7,120 nt of DNA. Origin: Chloroflexota bacterium (GTDB taxonomy: Bacteria; Chloroflexota; Limnocylindria; Limnocylindrales; CSP1-4). The DNA is taken from the NCBI GenBank assembly GCA_005880805.1, contig VBFZ01000107.1, forward strand, positions 3,284 to 10,403. Direction: 5' to 3'. The position numbers and the translations under genes were made by a program. The notes beneath the pieces were generated by a model. The model made no database searches. It was given only the letters and a program-made list of their open reading frames with translations, and was not told the DNA's origin. Of this stretch, positions 1 through 5,910 are shown in pieces. Numbering within the stretch: the stretch's first letter is position 1; the number at the start of each line of letters is the position of its first letter.

Positions 1-185
1 AGGTGATGCAGCCCGCGCACATCGGTTGAGCCGATGTACATGCCGGGCCGGCGTCGAACGGCATCCAGGCCCTCGAGGACCTGGATGCTGGCGGCGGTGT
101 AGCCGTCGCCGGCTTTCGCGCGAGTACCGCGTGCCGGACGTGGAGCGATCGGAGCCTCCGCCCGACGGCCCCCGTTGGCCGTCAC
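1..185 (-). CDS. gyrB: DNA gyrase subunit B / topoisomerase IV ParE-type ATPase subunit, N-terminal fragment (runs off left edge)
   Basis: Only the first 61 codons are visible. From a GTG at 185-183 the frame is open to the left edge. Residues 33-54 carry the N-terminal signature of type IIA topoisomerase ATPase subunits: SIQVLEGLDAVRRRPGMYIG followed by ST. The next residues, DVRGLHH, lead towards the GHKL ATPase fold, whose catalytic residues lie outside the window. In this family the subunit binds and hydrolyses ATP to drive strand passage with GyrA or ParC. The GTG overlaps the parB stop as GTGA, with a GGGG stretch 7 nt upstream, which supports this start. Before the signature is a roughly 28-residue leader rich in Arg, Ala, Pro and Gly, longer than in many GyrB proteins. 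GyrB and Gram-positive-type ParE cannot be separated from this fragment, so the symbol is provisional. The family call is firm. Confidence 0.88.
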   Translation of the reverse strand, partial: MTANGGRRAEAPIAPRPARGTRAKAGDGYTAASIQVLEGLDAVRRRPGMYIGSTDVRGLHH

Positions 186-1054
186 GATGCCGCCCCGACG
201 AGGCGTTCGTAGAGGCGACCCAGATCCTCGTCGTCGTAGAACTCGATGACGATGCGGCCGCCCCTGCGGGTGCGTGCGAGCGTCACTTTCGTGGCCAGGC
301 TGCGTCGCAGCTCCTCCTCGAGCCGCTCCAGGTCGGGATCCGCGGTGACTGTCCGAAACTGCGTGTCCTCCAAGCGTCGAGCCGGCTCCCGAACCCGGCG
401 GACCAGCTCCTCGGCCTGGCGGACGGAGAGGTCGCGGCCGACGATTGCATGCAGAACAGCCGGCTGCATCCCGACCGGCAGCCCGCCCAGCGCTCGTGCG
501 TGGCCTTCGGAGATCGTGCCCTCGGCGAGGGCGTCCTGAACCTCGGCGTGGGCGTCCAGCAGGCGCAGCGTGTTCGTCACGGCAGCGCGTGAGCGACCGA
601 CGCGAGTGGCGATGGCCTCATGCGTGGACCCGAACTCGTCGATGAGCTGGCGGAAGGCGCGCGCTTCCTCGATCGGGCCAAGGTCCGCGCGCTGCAGGTT
701 CTCGACGAGGGCGAGCTCGAGCTGGTCGCGACCCGCAAGTTGTCGGATGACGGCGGGCACCCGTTCCAGGCCGGCCATCTGTGCGGCGCGTACGCGACGC
801 TCTCCGGCGACGAGCTGGTATCCGTCGAGGGTCTCAGTCACCACGACCGGTTGCAGGACGCCGTGCTCGCGGATGCTGACCGCGAGCTGCTCGAGCGCTT
901 CCTGGTCGACGCGCCGGCGTGGTTGCCATGGATTGCGGCTGATGCGCGCAATCGGGATCTCCGACAGGGCCGCCGTGGTGGGCGAACGCTGGGGGATCAG
1001 AGATGCGAGGCCTCGTCCGAGGCCGGGATGGGGACGAGCCGGACGCGTGGTCAT
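182..1054 (-). CDS. parB: ParB/Spo0J chromosome-partitioning protein (parS-binding CTPase clamp)
   Basis: This 290-residue protein has the full ParB layout at normal length. Residues 11-21 (GLGRGLASLIP) form the N-terminal motif that contacts ParA. The N-terminal CTP-binding domain spans about 31-125, with GERRVRA at 84-90 and the ENLQR motif at 118-122. A helix-turn-helix parS-reading region lies near 143-166, and a basic C-terminal dimerisation domain covers about 240-285. In the family, ParB loads at parS, slides as a CTP-gated clamp, recruits SMC and stimulates ParA ATPase. The ATG start was chosen because it sits just before the conserved N-terminus and overlaps the parA stop as ATGA. 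The frame stays open upstream to 1459, but that stretch has no ParB similarity and lies over parA. No strong Shine-Dalgarno sequence precedes the ATG, which fits coupled translation. A matching parS lies at 2118-2133. Confidence 0.95.
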   Translation of the reverse strand: MTTRPARPHPGLGRGLASLIPQRSPTTAALSEIPIARISRNPWQPRRRVDQEALEQLAVSIREHGVLQPVVVTETLDGYQLVAGERRVRAAQMAGLERVPAVIRQLAGRDQLELALVENLQRADLGPIEEARAFRQLIDEFGSTHEAIATRVGRSRAAVTNTLRLLDAHAEVQDALAEGTISEGHARALGGLPVGMQPAVLHAIVGRDLSVRQAEELVRRVREPARRLEDTQFRTVTADPDLERLEEELRRSLATKVTLARTRRGGRIVIEFYDDEDLGRLYERLVGAAS

Positions 1055-1864
1055 CGTGCGACCGCGAGCGGCGCCCCGTCTCCAGCGCCTGGCGGAGCCG
1101 CGAGGGCTGTCGCGCGGGGGACGAATGAGGTAGCGGCCGGCCGCCCGTCCTGGGCACGGAACTCGCGCGCCAGCGAACGGTATGCCTCGGCGCCCTTCGA
1201 TTCGGGGCTGTAGTACTCGATCGGCAAGCCGTGACTCGGCGCTTCCGACAGGCGAACGCTGCGCGGAATGACCGTGTGGTAGACCGCAGGCCCGAGATGG
1301 CGCCGCACCTCGGCTGCGACCTGGGCCGAGAGGTTCGTCCGTGGATCGAACATCGTCAGGACAACCCCCTTGACGGCGAGGCCGGGGTTCAGGTGGTCTC
1401 GAACGAGATTGATGGTGGCGATCAGTTGGGTCAGGCCCTCCAGGGCGTAGTACTCGCATTGAATTGGGATCAGCACAGAATCGGCCGCCGTGAGCGCGTT
1501 GATCGTCAGCAGCCCGAGTGACGGCGGGCAGTCGATCAGCACGTAGTCGAATTCATCAGAAGATGCGTCGCAGCTCTACCTCGGCTCCCGCGAGAGCGAT
1601 CGCCGAGGGCACCAGCTGGAGGCCGGGAACATGGGTCGAGATCGCCAGATCGGGCAGGTCGACCGTTCCTGCGATTCCGTCATAGACCGATCGCTGGAGC
1701 GAGCCGCGATCGACCCCAAATCCGCTCGAAGCGTTGCCTTGCGGATCCAGATCGATGACGAGGACGCGGTCTCCCGCGAGTGCGAGATAGGTCGCCAGAT
1801 TGACCACCGTGGTGGTCTTTCCGACGCCGCCCTTCTGGTTGGCGCACGCGACAGTTTGGGCCAC
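1051..1864 (-). pseudogene. parA: ParA/Soj chromosome-partitioning ATPase, interrupted by a frameshift and small internal deletion
   Basis: Two adjacent frames together encode a MinD/ParA ATPase. The first (1864-1556, 102 residues) starts at GTG, directly after an in-frame TGA, with GGGA six bases upstream. It carries the deviant Walker A KGGVGKTT (residues 11-18) and DLDPQGN (38-44), and ends LAGAEVELRRIF before tandem TGA stops. The second frame resumes as DEFDYVLIDCPPSLG (Walker B) and runs to a stop at 1051 that overlaps the parB ATG. It retains family motifs such as QCEYYALEGL and VIPRSVRLSEAPSHG. The frame change must fall within 1559-1575, the only stretch open in both frames. Compared with Bacillus subtilis Soj, as I recall it, about 13-14 residues between AGAEIEL and YDYIIID are also missing. 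Either parA is truly broken or the assembly is wrong here. Flanking codons look well conserved, so decay would be recent. A roughly 30-residue Ala/Pro-rich tail extends beyond Soj. Confidence 0.85.
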
Positions 1865-1899
1865 TCAGCGTCCCGGTCGGAATGCGCTCACGGAAGTAC

Positions 1900-1908
1900 A
1901 TCTTACCA
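1900..1908 (-). promoter_or_regulatory. Possible extended -10 promoter for parA-parB-gyrB
   Basis: On the minus strand, TGGTAAGAT matches the extended -10 pattern TGnTATAAT at most positions. It would start transcription about 30 bases upstream of the parA GTG. No good -35 is present at the expected spacing. Instead the perfect palindrome CCCGATCGGG (1924-1933) lies there. The call rests on sequence match only. Confidence 0.35.
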
Positions 1909-1923
1909 TCTCGAGCCCTTCCT

Positions 1924-1933
1924 CCCGATCGGG
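1924..1933. promoter_or_regulatory. Perfect 10-bp palindrome at the expected -35 position of the parA promoter
   Basis: CCCGATCGGG is its own reverse complement. It lies 15-24 bases upstream of the putative parA extended -10, where a regulator could block polymerase. A short GC-rich palindrome can also arise by chance, so the operator role is inference. Confidence 0.25.
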
Positions 1934-2117
1934 CGAGAGCGTCCGGCGGGGCTCGGAAAGCATGCCCGAAGCCCATAAACGGGCCGTTTCCCGCGCATTG
2001 TCCGGCGCCCATTCGAGCCGTCCGACGAGCGCCGGGCGGCCGTTGAGAAAAGCGTCCTCAGCACGTTTTCAGCGCCCGACCGCCGCCCGGTGCCGGTCGG
2101 ATACGTTGGCCCGCCAG

Positions 2118-2133
2118 GGTTTCACGTGAAACG
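2118..2133. promoter_or_regulatory. parS: parS centromere site (ParB loading site)
   Basis: GGTTTCACGTGAAACG matches the conserved bacterial parS consensus TGTTTCACGTGAAACA at 14 of 16 positions. The entire central 14-bp palindrome GTTTCACGTGAAAC (2119-2132) is intact, and only the two outermost bases differ. It lies upstream of the parA-parB operon that encodes its binding protein. It is also about 34 bp upstream of the mreD -35 element. I see no second copy in the window. Palindrome identity plus the neighbouring parB makes this a firm call. Confidence 0.93.
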
Positions 2134-2166
2134 TTCGGGGCAGCCCAAAAGAGCCATCGAGGCTCA

Positions 2167-2196
2167 TTGCTCCGGTCGGAGGGCCGTCGTTATACT
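2167..2196 (+). promoter_or_regulatory. Sigma-70-type promoter for mreD-mrdA-rodA
   Basis: TTGCTC (2167-2172) and TATACT (2191-2196) are separated by 18 bases. They match the TTGACA/TATAAT consensus at 4 of 6 and 5 of 6 positions. Transcription would begin near 2203 and leave an untranslated leader of about 80 bases before mreD. The spacer contains the dyad CTCCG-GT-CGGAG (2170-2181), a possible operator. An AT-rich -10 stands out in this GC-rich DNA. Confidence 0.6.
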
Positions 2197-2281
2197 CCTT
2201 CCTGACGCGCCGCCAATAACGGTCGTCGCCGCACCGAATCGGGGCGGGCGACCCCAGGCCTGACGCCGAGGATCGGCCGCC

Positions 2282-2782
2282 ATGCTGATGAGCCTCGCTG
2301 CGATCGGCGCGATCGCAGTCGCCGCGCTTCAAACGACAATCGCGCCCTACCTCCGGGTCGGTGGGGCACAGCCTGACCTCATCCTCGTCGCCGCCGTCGT
2401 GTGGACCGTGGTTGCCGGGATCGACACGGGTCTCGTCTGGGCGTTCCTCGGAGGGATCACGATCGATCTCCTCGCACCTCGGCCCCTCGGCTCGACTGCG
2501 TTCACACTGCTCCTGGCCGTGGGGGCTGCAGCCCTCCTCAGCAGGGCGACGACACGCTGGCGCTACCTCGCACCAATCGTCATCGTTTTCCTTCTGAGCA
2601 TCGTCAGCTCGGGGATCTTCTCCGTGGTCTATGCCGCACTTCGTAGCCCCATCGCGCTGGCCGACCCCGCACGCGTCCTCGTGCCCGCGGCGGCCTATGA
2701 CGCGCTTCTGGCTGCCCTGATCGGGCCGCTTGCGATTGCGATCCGGGCGCGGCGCGAAGAAGAGGATCGAGTCGGCTGGTGA
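2282..2782 (+). CDS. mreD: Rod shape-determining membrane protein MreD
   Basis: This small 166-residue, strongly hydrophobic protein has about five predicted membrane segments, at roughly residues 2-20, 32-52, 53-64 with 72-88, 96-120 and 139-156. The pattern AQPDLILVAAV (29-39) followed by GITIDLLAPRPLGS (58-71) is the typical MreD signature. The length suits the family at about 160-170. MreD is an integral membrane component of the elongasome, working with MreC, PBP2 and RodA, though its biochemical role is not fully defined. The ATG at 2282 has GAGG 10 bases upstream and a promoter about 85 bases upstream. The ATG two codons later (2288) is an alternative start. The stop overlaps the mrdA start as GTGA. 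The usual partners mreB and mreC are not upstream; the gene leads its operon next to parS. Confidence 0.88.
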   Translation: MLMSLAAIGAIAVAALQTTIAPYLRVGGAQPDLILVAAVVWTVVAGIDTGLVWAFLGGITIDLLAPRPLGSTAFTLLLAVGAAALLSRATTRWRYLAPIVIVFLLSIVSSGIFSVVYAALRSPIALADPARVLVPAAAYDALLAALIGPLAIAIRARREEEDRVGW

Positions 2783-4665
2783 ACACCGTCGCGCAGGAGC
2801 CGCCCGCCAGCGATCGCCGCCCGCTGCGGTTCGTCGCGTTCGGCATCGCCGTGATCATCGGGATCAGCGGACTTTCAGCCCGCCTGTTCTATCTCCAGGT
2901 TTCCCAGGGCGTCCAGTACGCACAGATCGCGACCCAGAATCGGACTGTTCAGCAGGCCATTCCGTCGACTCGAGGCCTCATCTTCGATCGCAACGGACGG
3001 GCGCTCGTCCAGAACGAGCCGAGTTTCGCCGTGAAGATCCGACCGGTCGACCTGCTGCTCTCGCAGCGGGACGCCGTCGTTGCCCGCCTCGCGGATCTCC
3101 TCCGGATGGATCCGGCCGATATCAACGCCTCGATCGACGAAAACCCCGGATCCCGGTTCGACCTGGTCCGCATCGCGCAGGACGTGCCCCGCGACGTGGC
3201 GGACATCATCGCGGAGGAGACGCTCGCCCTTCCCGGGGTGGAGGTCGACGTCGAGACGCAGCGCCAGTACCTGGATGGCACCCTGATGTCGCAGATCCTC
3301 GGCTACACGGGCGCCATCGACGCGGCGGGACTCGCCAAGCTCAAGGACCAGGGCTACCTGTCCGACGACCTGCTCGGGAAGGCCGGCGTCGAGTCGACGT
3401 ACGAGGCCCAGCTGCGCGGGACCTACGGCCTGGAAACCGTTGAGCGCGACGCATCCGGGCGCAAGCTGCAGGTCCTGGAGACCAACAAGCAACCCGTTGC
3501 CGGCGATTCACTCCAGTTGACGATCGACACCCACGAACAGCAGCTCGCCCTGAAGGCGCTGACCTGGGCGATGAAGACGGCCCGCCTGAAGAGCGGCGTG
3601 ATGATCGTCGTGAATCCCCAGACCGGCGAAGTCCTCGCGATGGTCAGCGTGCCGACCTACGACAGCAACAAGTTCGCCACGGGCATCAGCCAGAAGGACT
3701 TCCAGAAGTACGCGAAGGACCCGAACCAGCCGATGCTCAACCACGCGATCAACGAGCAATACCCGCCGGGTTCCACCTACAAGCTCGTGACCGGGCTCGG
3801 CGCGCTCTCGGATGGACGCATCACGCCGACCACGGTGATCGGATCCCACCCGTACATCCTGATCGGAGCGACCCGCTTCTGGGACTGGAACCGCGCCGGG
3901 TTCGGCCCGCTCAACATCAGGAGTGGCTTCGCCCACTCGAGCGACACGTTCTTCTACCAGGTGGCCCAGCGGCTGGGGATCACGCGTCTCGCGTTCTGGG
4001 CGCACCAGTTCGGGTTCGGGGCACCAACGGGGATCGATCTCCCCGGCGAAGCGGCGGGCATCGTTCCGTCCGACAACTGGAAGCAGAACACCTTCGGCCA
4101 GCCGATGTTCGAGGGCGAGACGGTCCAGGCGGGCATCGGACAGGGCTACGACGTGGCCACGCCGCTCCAGGTTCTCAATGCCTACTGCACCGTGGCCAAC
4201 GGGGGACGCCTCCTGAAGCCGCAGGTCGTGCGCCAGGTCATCGGTCCCGACGGGAACGTCGTTCGGCCGTTCAAGCCGATCCTGATCCGGAAGCTGCCCA
4301 CCTCGACCAGCAATCTCGTTGTGATGCGCGAGGCCGCTCGGCAGGTGGTCACCAGTCATCACACCTACAACCTCGTGGAGCTGCCGATCCCCGTCGCCGG
4401 AAAGACGGGTACGGCACAGTTCGGCGTCAAGGACGCGCAGGGGCGCCTGCCGTTCCACGAATGGTTCGTGGCCTTCGTCTCGAAGAGCGGGAACTTCGCC
4501 AGGCCCGACTCGCAGCTCGCGGTCATTGGTTTCGCGGAGAACGCCAACACGGTCGGCAACGTCGCGACGGAGATGGTCAAGTACTACCTGCAGCTGCACT
4601 TCAAGCTGAAGGTCGACAAGCGGCTCCCGTATCTCCTCCGCAAGGGCAACTTCTATGGCAACTGA
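2779..4665 (+). CDS. mrdA: Penicillin-binding protein 2 (elongasome peptidoglycan D,D-transpeptidase)
   Basis: This 628-residue class B PBP has a normal length for PBP2. A single N-terminal membrane anchor spans about 17-38. It is followed by the PBP dimerisation or pedestal domain, with STRGLIFDRNG at 63-73, and a transpeptidase domain from about 270 to 605. The catalytic motifs are all present: SxxK as S332-T-Y-K335 with S332 the acyl-forming serine, SxD as S387-S388-D389, and KTG at 542-544 in GKTGTAQ. SSD in place of SxN is usual in PBP2 proteins. The enzyme crosslinks peptide stems of new peptidoglycan on the outer face of the membrane and is paired with RodA. The GTG start overlaps the mreD stop as GTGA, with GAGG about 13 bases upstream, so translation is probably coupled. 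Division-type PBP3/FtsI is less likely, given mreD and rodA on either side. Confidence 0.95.
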   Translation: MNTVAQEPPASDRRPLRFVAFGIAVIIGISGLSARLFYLQVSQGVQYAQIATQNRTVQQAIPSTRGLIFDRNGRALVQNEPSFAVKIRPVDLLLSQRDAVVARLADLLRMDPADINASIDENPGSRFDLVRIAQDVPRDVADIIAEETLALPGVEVDVETQRQYLDGTLMSQILGYTGAIDAAGLAKLKDQGYLSDDLLGKAGVESTYEAQLRGTYGLETVERDASGRKLQVLETNKQPVAGDSLQLTIDTHEQQLALKALTWAMKTARLKSGVMIVVNPQTGEVLAMVSVPTYDSNKFATGISQKDFQKYAKDPNQPMLNHAINEQYPPGSTYKLVTGLGALSDGRITPTTVIGSHPYILIGATRFWDWNRAGFGPLNIRSGFAHSSDTFFYQVAQRLGITRLAFWAHQFGFGAPTGIDLPGEAAGIVPSDNWKQNTFGQPMFEGETVQAGIGQGYDVATPLQVLNAYCTVANGGRLLKPQVVRQVIGPDGNVVRPFKPILIRKLPTSTSNLVVMREAARQVVTSHHTYNLVELPIPVAGKTGTAQFGVKDAQGRLPFHEWFVAFVSKSGNFARPDSQLAVIGFAENANTVGNVATEMVKYYLQLHFKLKVDKRLPYLLRKGNFYGN

Positions 4666-4705
4666 CCCGGGTTCATGGCACGTGATCGGGGTTCGGCGGT
4701 CGTGA

Positions 4706-4741
4706 CGGCCGCAGCCAGCGGGCGAACGCGGCCGGAGAAGG
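4706..4741 (+). promoter_or_regulatory. rodA ribosome binding site with overlapping 7-bp hairpin
   Basis: GGAGAAGG (4734-4741) ends seven bases before the rodA ATG, and it is the strongest Shine-Dalgarno sequence in the window. It fixes the start of rodA. Just upstream, CGGCCGC (4706-4712) can pair with GCGGCCG (4728-4734), and the second arm takes in the first G of the site. The fold might modulate translation. No promoter was recognised in the 83-bp mrdA-rodA gap. Confidence 0.5.
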
Positions 4742-4748
4742 CGTCCTG

Positions 4749-5909
4749 ATGGGCGTCCTCCGGATCGAGCCTGCGCGCGCTCAGCCCTGGAGCCCGCGGT
4801 CGCTTGCAGTCATCTGGCGGTCGTTCGACCTCCAGCTGACGATCTACGCGCTGCTGCTCACCTCGATCGGCCTTGCGATGGCGTACAGCAACAGCGTCGA
4901 GTCCGGCGGCTCGCTCTTCGCCCGCGACTCGACCTTCGTCCGCGGGCTCATGTGGGCGGGCCTGTCGATGCTGGTGTTCGCGATCGCGACGGCGTTCGAC
5001 TACGCCTGGCTCAAGACCCTGGCCTGGCCCATCTACTTCACGAACCTCGGCCTGCTGGCGGCCACGCTCGTCGTGGGAAGTGGCGTCGGCGGGACGGCCC
5101 GCTGGATTCCGATTCTTGGACTGCAGTTCCAGTTCAGCGAGCTCGCCAAGATCCTGATGATCGTCGTGCTTGCGAACTTCCTGGCCTCACGCCAGGGCAA
5201 GCTCGATTCGATCTGGTCCATCCTCGGGGCGTGCATGCTCGTGGCGCCTGCCCTCGTCCTGGTGATGCTCCAGCCGGACCTTGGCACCTCGCTCGTCTTC
5301 GTCGCGATCCTGGGCGGAATGCTGTTCATGTCCGGGGCGAGCCTGCGCTGGCTCGGGCTCCTGGCCGCCGCGGCGGTGCCCGCTTCGTATGTGGCATGGA
5401 CGTATCTCCTGCGCGACTACCAGAAGGCGAGGCTGCTGAGCTTCCTCGACCCGTCGCAGGACATCCAGGGCGCCGGCTACCAGCTCTATCAGTCGCAGAT
5501 CGCGGTCGGGTCGGGCGGGCTGTTCGGCAAAGGCCTGACCAACGGAACGCAGGACAGCCTCAACTTCCTGCCCGTCCAGACGACCGACTTCGTGTTCGCC
5601 AAGCTGTCCGAGGAACTGGGCTTCCTCGGGGCAGTCGTGGTGTTCGCGCTGTTCGTCGCGCTCATCTGGCGGATCCTCGTCTGCGCCTGGCGATCGCGCG
5701 ATCCGTTCGGTCTGCTCATGGCGAGCGGGATAGCGTCGCTGGTCCTGTTCCAGGTCGTGGTGAACGTCGGCATGGTGATCGGAGTGATGCCCATCACCGG
5801 TATTCCGCTGCCGTTCGTCACTCATGGAGGCGCTTCGCTGATCAGCCTCGGCCTTGGCCTGGGGATCCTCCAAAGCATCAACATGCACCAGGCCCGGGCC
5901 GAGTGGTAG
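4749..5909 (+). CDS. rodA: RodA, SEDS-family peptidoglycan glycosyltransferase
   Basis: This 386-residue polytopic protein has about ten membrane segments, starting near residue 27 after a short cytoplasmic N-terminus. SEDS hallmarks are clear: GGTARWIPI (114-122), FSELAKI (129-135), QPDLGT (175-180), and LPVQTTDFVFAKLSEELGF (274-292). The Asp in TDF (D280) is at the position of the catalytic aspartate of RodA polymerases. The C-terminal signature is GIPLPFVTHGGASL (351-364). SEDS proteins polymerise lipid II into glycan strands, and RodA works with PBP2, encoded just upstream. The mreD-mrdA context favours RodA over the division protein FtsW. FQFSELAK replaces the more usual FQPSELAK, and THGG replaces the common SYGG or SGG. 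Neither removes the catalytic Asp, so the protein is probably active. Confidence 0.93.
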   Translation: MGVLRIEPARAQPWSPRSLAVIWRSFDLQLTIYALLLTSIGLAMAYSNSVESGGSLFARDSTFVRGLMWAGLSMLVFAIATAFDYAWLKTLAWPIYFTNLGLLAATLVVGSGVGGTARWIPILGLQFQFSELAKILMIVVLANFLASRQGKLDSIWSILGACMLVAPALVLVMLQPDLGTSLVFVAILGGMLFMSGASLRWLGLLAAAAVPASYVAWTYLLRDYQKARLLSFLDPSQDIQGAGYQLYQSQIAVGSGGLFGKGLTNGTQDSLNFLPVQTTDFVFAKLSEELGFLGAVVVFALFVALIWRILVCAWRSRDPFGLLMASGIASLVLFQVVVNVGMVIGVMPITGIPLPFVTHGGASLISLGLGLGILQSINMHQARAEW

Positions 5910-5910
5910 C

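Larger units (their letters stand above)
1865..2281. other. Divergent intergenic region between parA and mreD (417 bp)
   Basis: I see no credible protein or RNA gene here. Short open frames on both strands lack recognisable protein features. The region holds the start sides of two divergent operons: a candidate parA promoter, the parS site, and a promoter for mreD. It also has several dyads: CCCGATCGGG (1924-1933), AAACGG-G-CCGTTT (1977-1989), CCGACCG/CGGTCGG (2076-2100, 11-base loop) and CTCCG-GT-CGGAG (2170-2181). The 9-mer CCGGTCGGA occurs three times on the plus strand, at 1873, 2093 and 2172. By eye I found no DnaA boxes, so it is not obviously an origin. Confidence 0.75.

Noticed and set aside
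1055..1459. N-terminal extension of ParB from an upstream start near 1459
   Set aside because: The frame is open, but its translation is Arg/Pro-rich without ParB similarity and lies over the well-conserved second half of parA. The ATG at 1054 gives a normal ParB N-terminus and an ATGA overlap.
1051..1542. Independent gene starting at GTG 1542
   Set aside because: Its first residues, VLIDCPPSLG, are the Walker B core of ParA. A stand-alone protein would lack the nucleotide-binding Walker A, so it is the second half of the split parA.
1553..1564. Programmed +1 frameshift in parA (ATC TTC TGA TGA)
   Set aside because: It resembles the prfB case only in placing a stop at the shift. The peptidyl-tRNA would slip from UUC to UCU, a poor re-pairing. 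Missing family residues at the same place point to a deletion or assembly fault.
2047..2070. Bulged stem (GAAAAgCG / CGTTTTC) as a terminator
   Set aside because: The stem is weak and AT-rich, has a bulge and no following U-tract, and there is no upstream gene on either strand whose end it would serve.
1865..2281. Chromosomal replication origin
   Set aside because: parS and a partition operon often lie near oriC, but I found no DnaA-box-like TTATCCACA sequences or AT-rich unwinding tract here.
3508..4599. Long open frame on the minus strand, antisense to mrdA
   Set aside because: It lies wholly over the conserved PBP2 transpeptidase domain, its translation is Arg/Glu/Asp/His-rich without recognisable domains, and GC-rich DNA commonly yields such antisense frames.
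4678..4685. A second parS-like site (CACGTG core) in the mrdA-rodA gap
   Set aside because: Only the CACGTG hexamer is shared. The flanking TTT/AAA arms needed for parS are absent.
5187..5888. Long open frame on the minus strand, antisense to rodA
   Set aside because: It is a low-complexity charged translation over a strongly conserved SEDS gene and is a coding shadow. The same applies to the plus-strand frame over 4952-5920.
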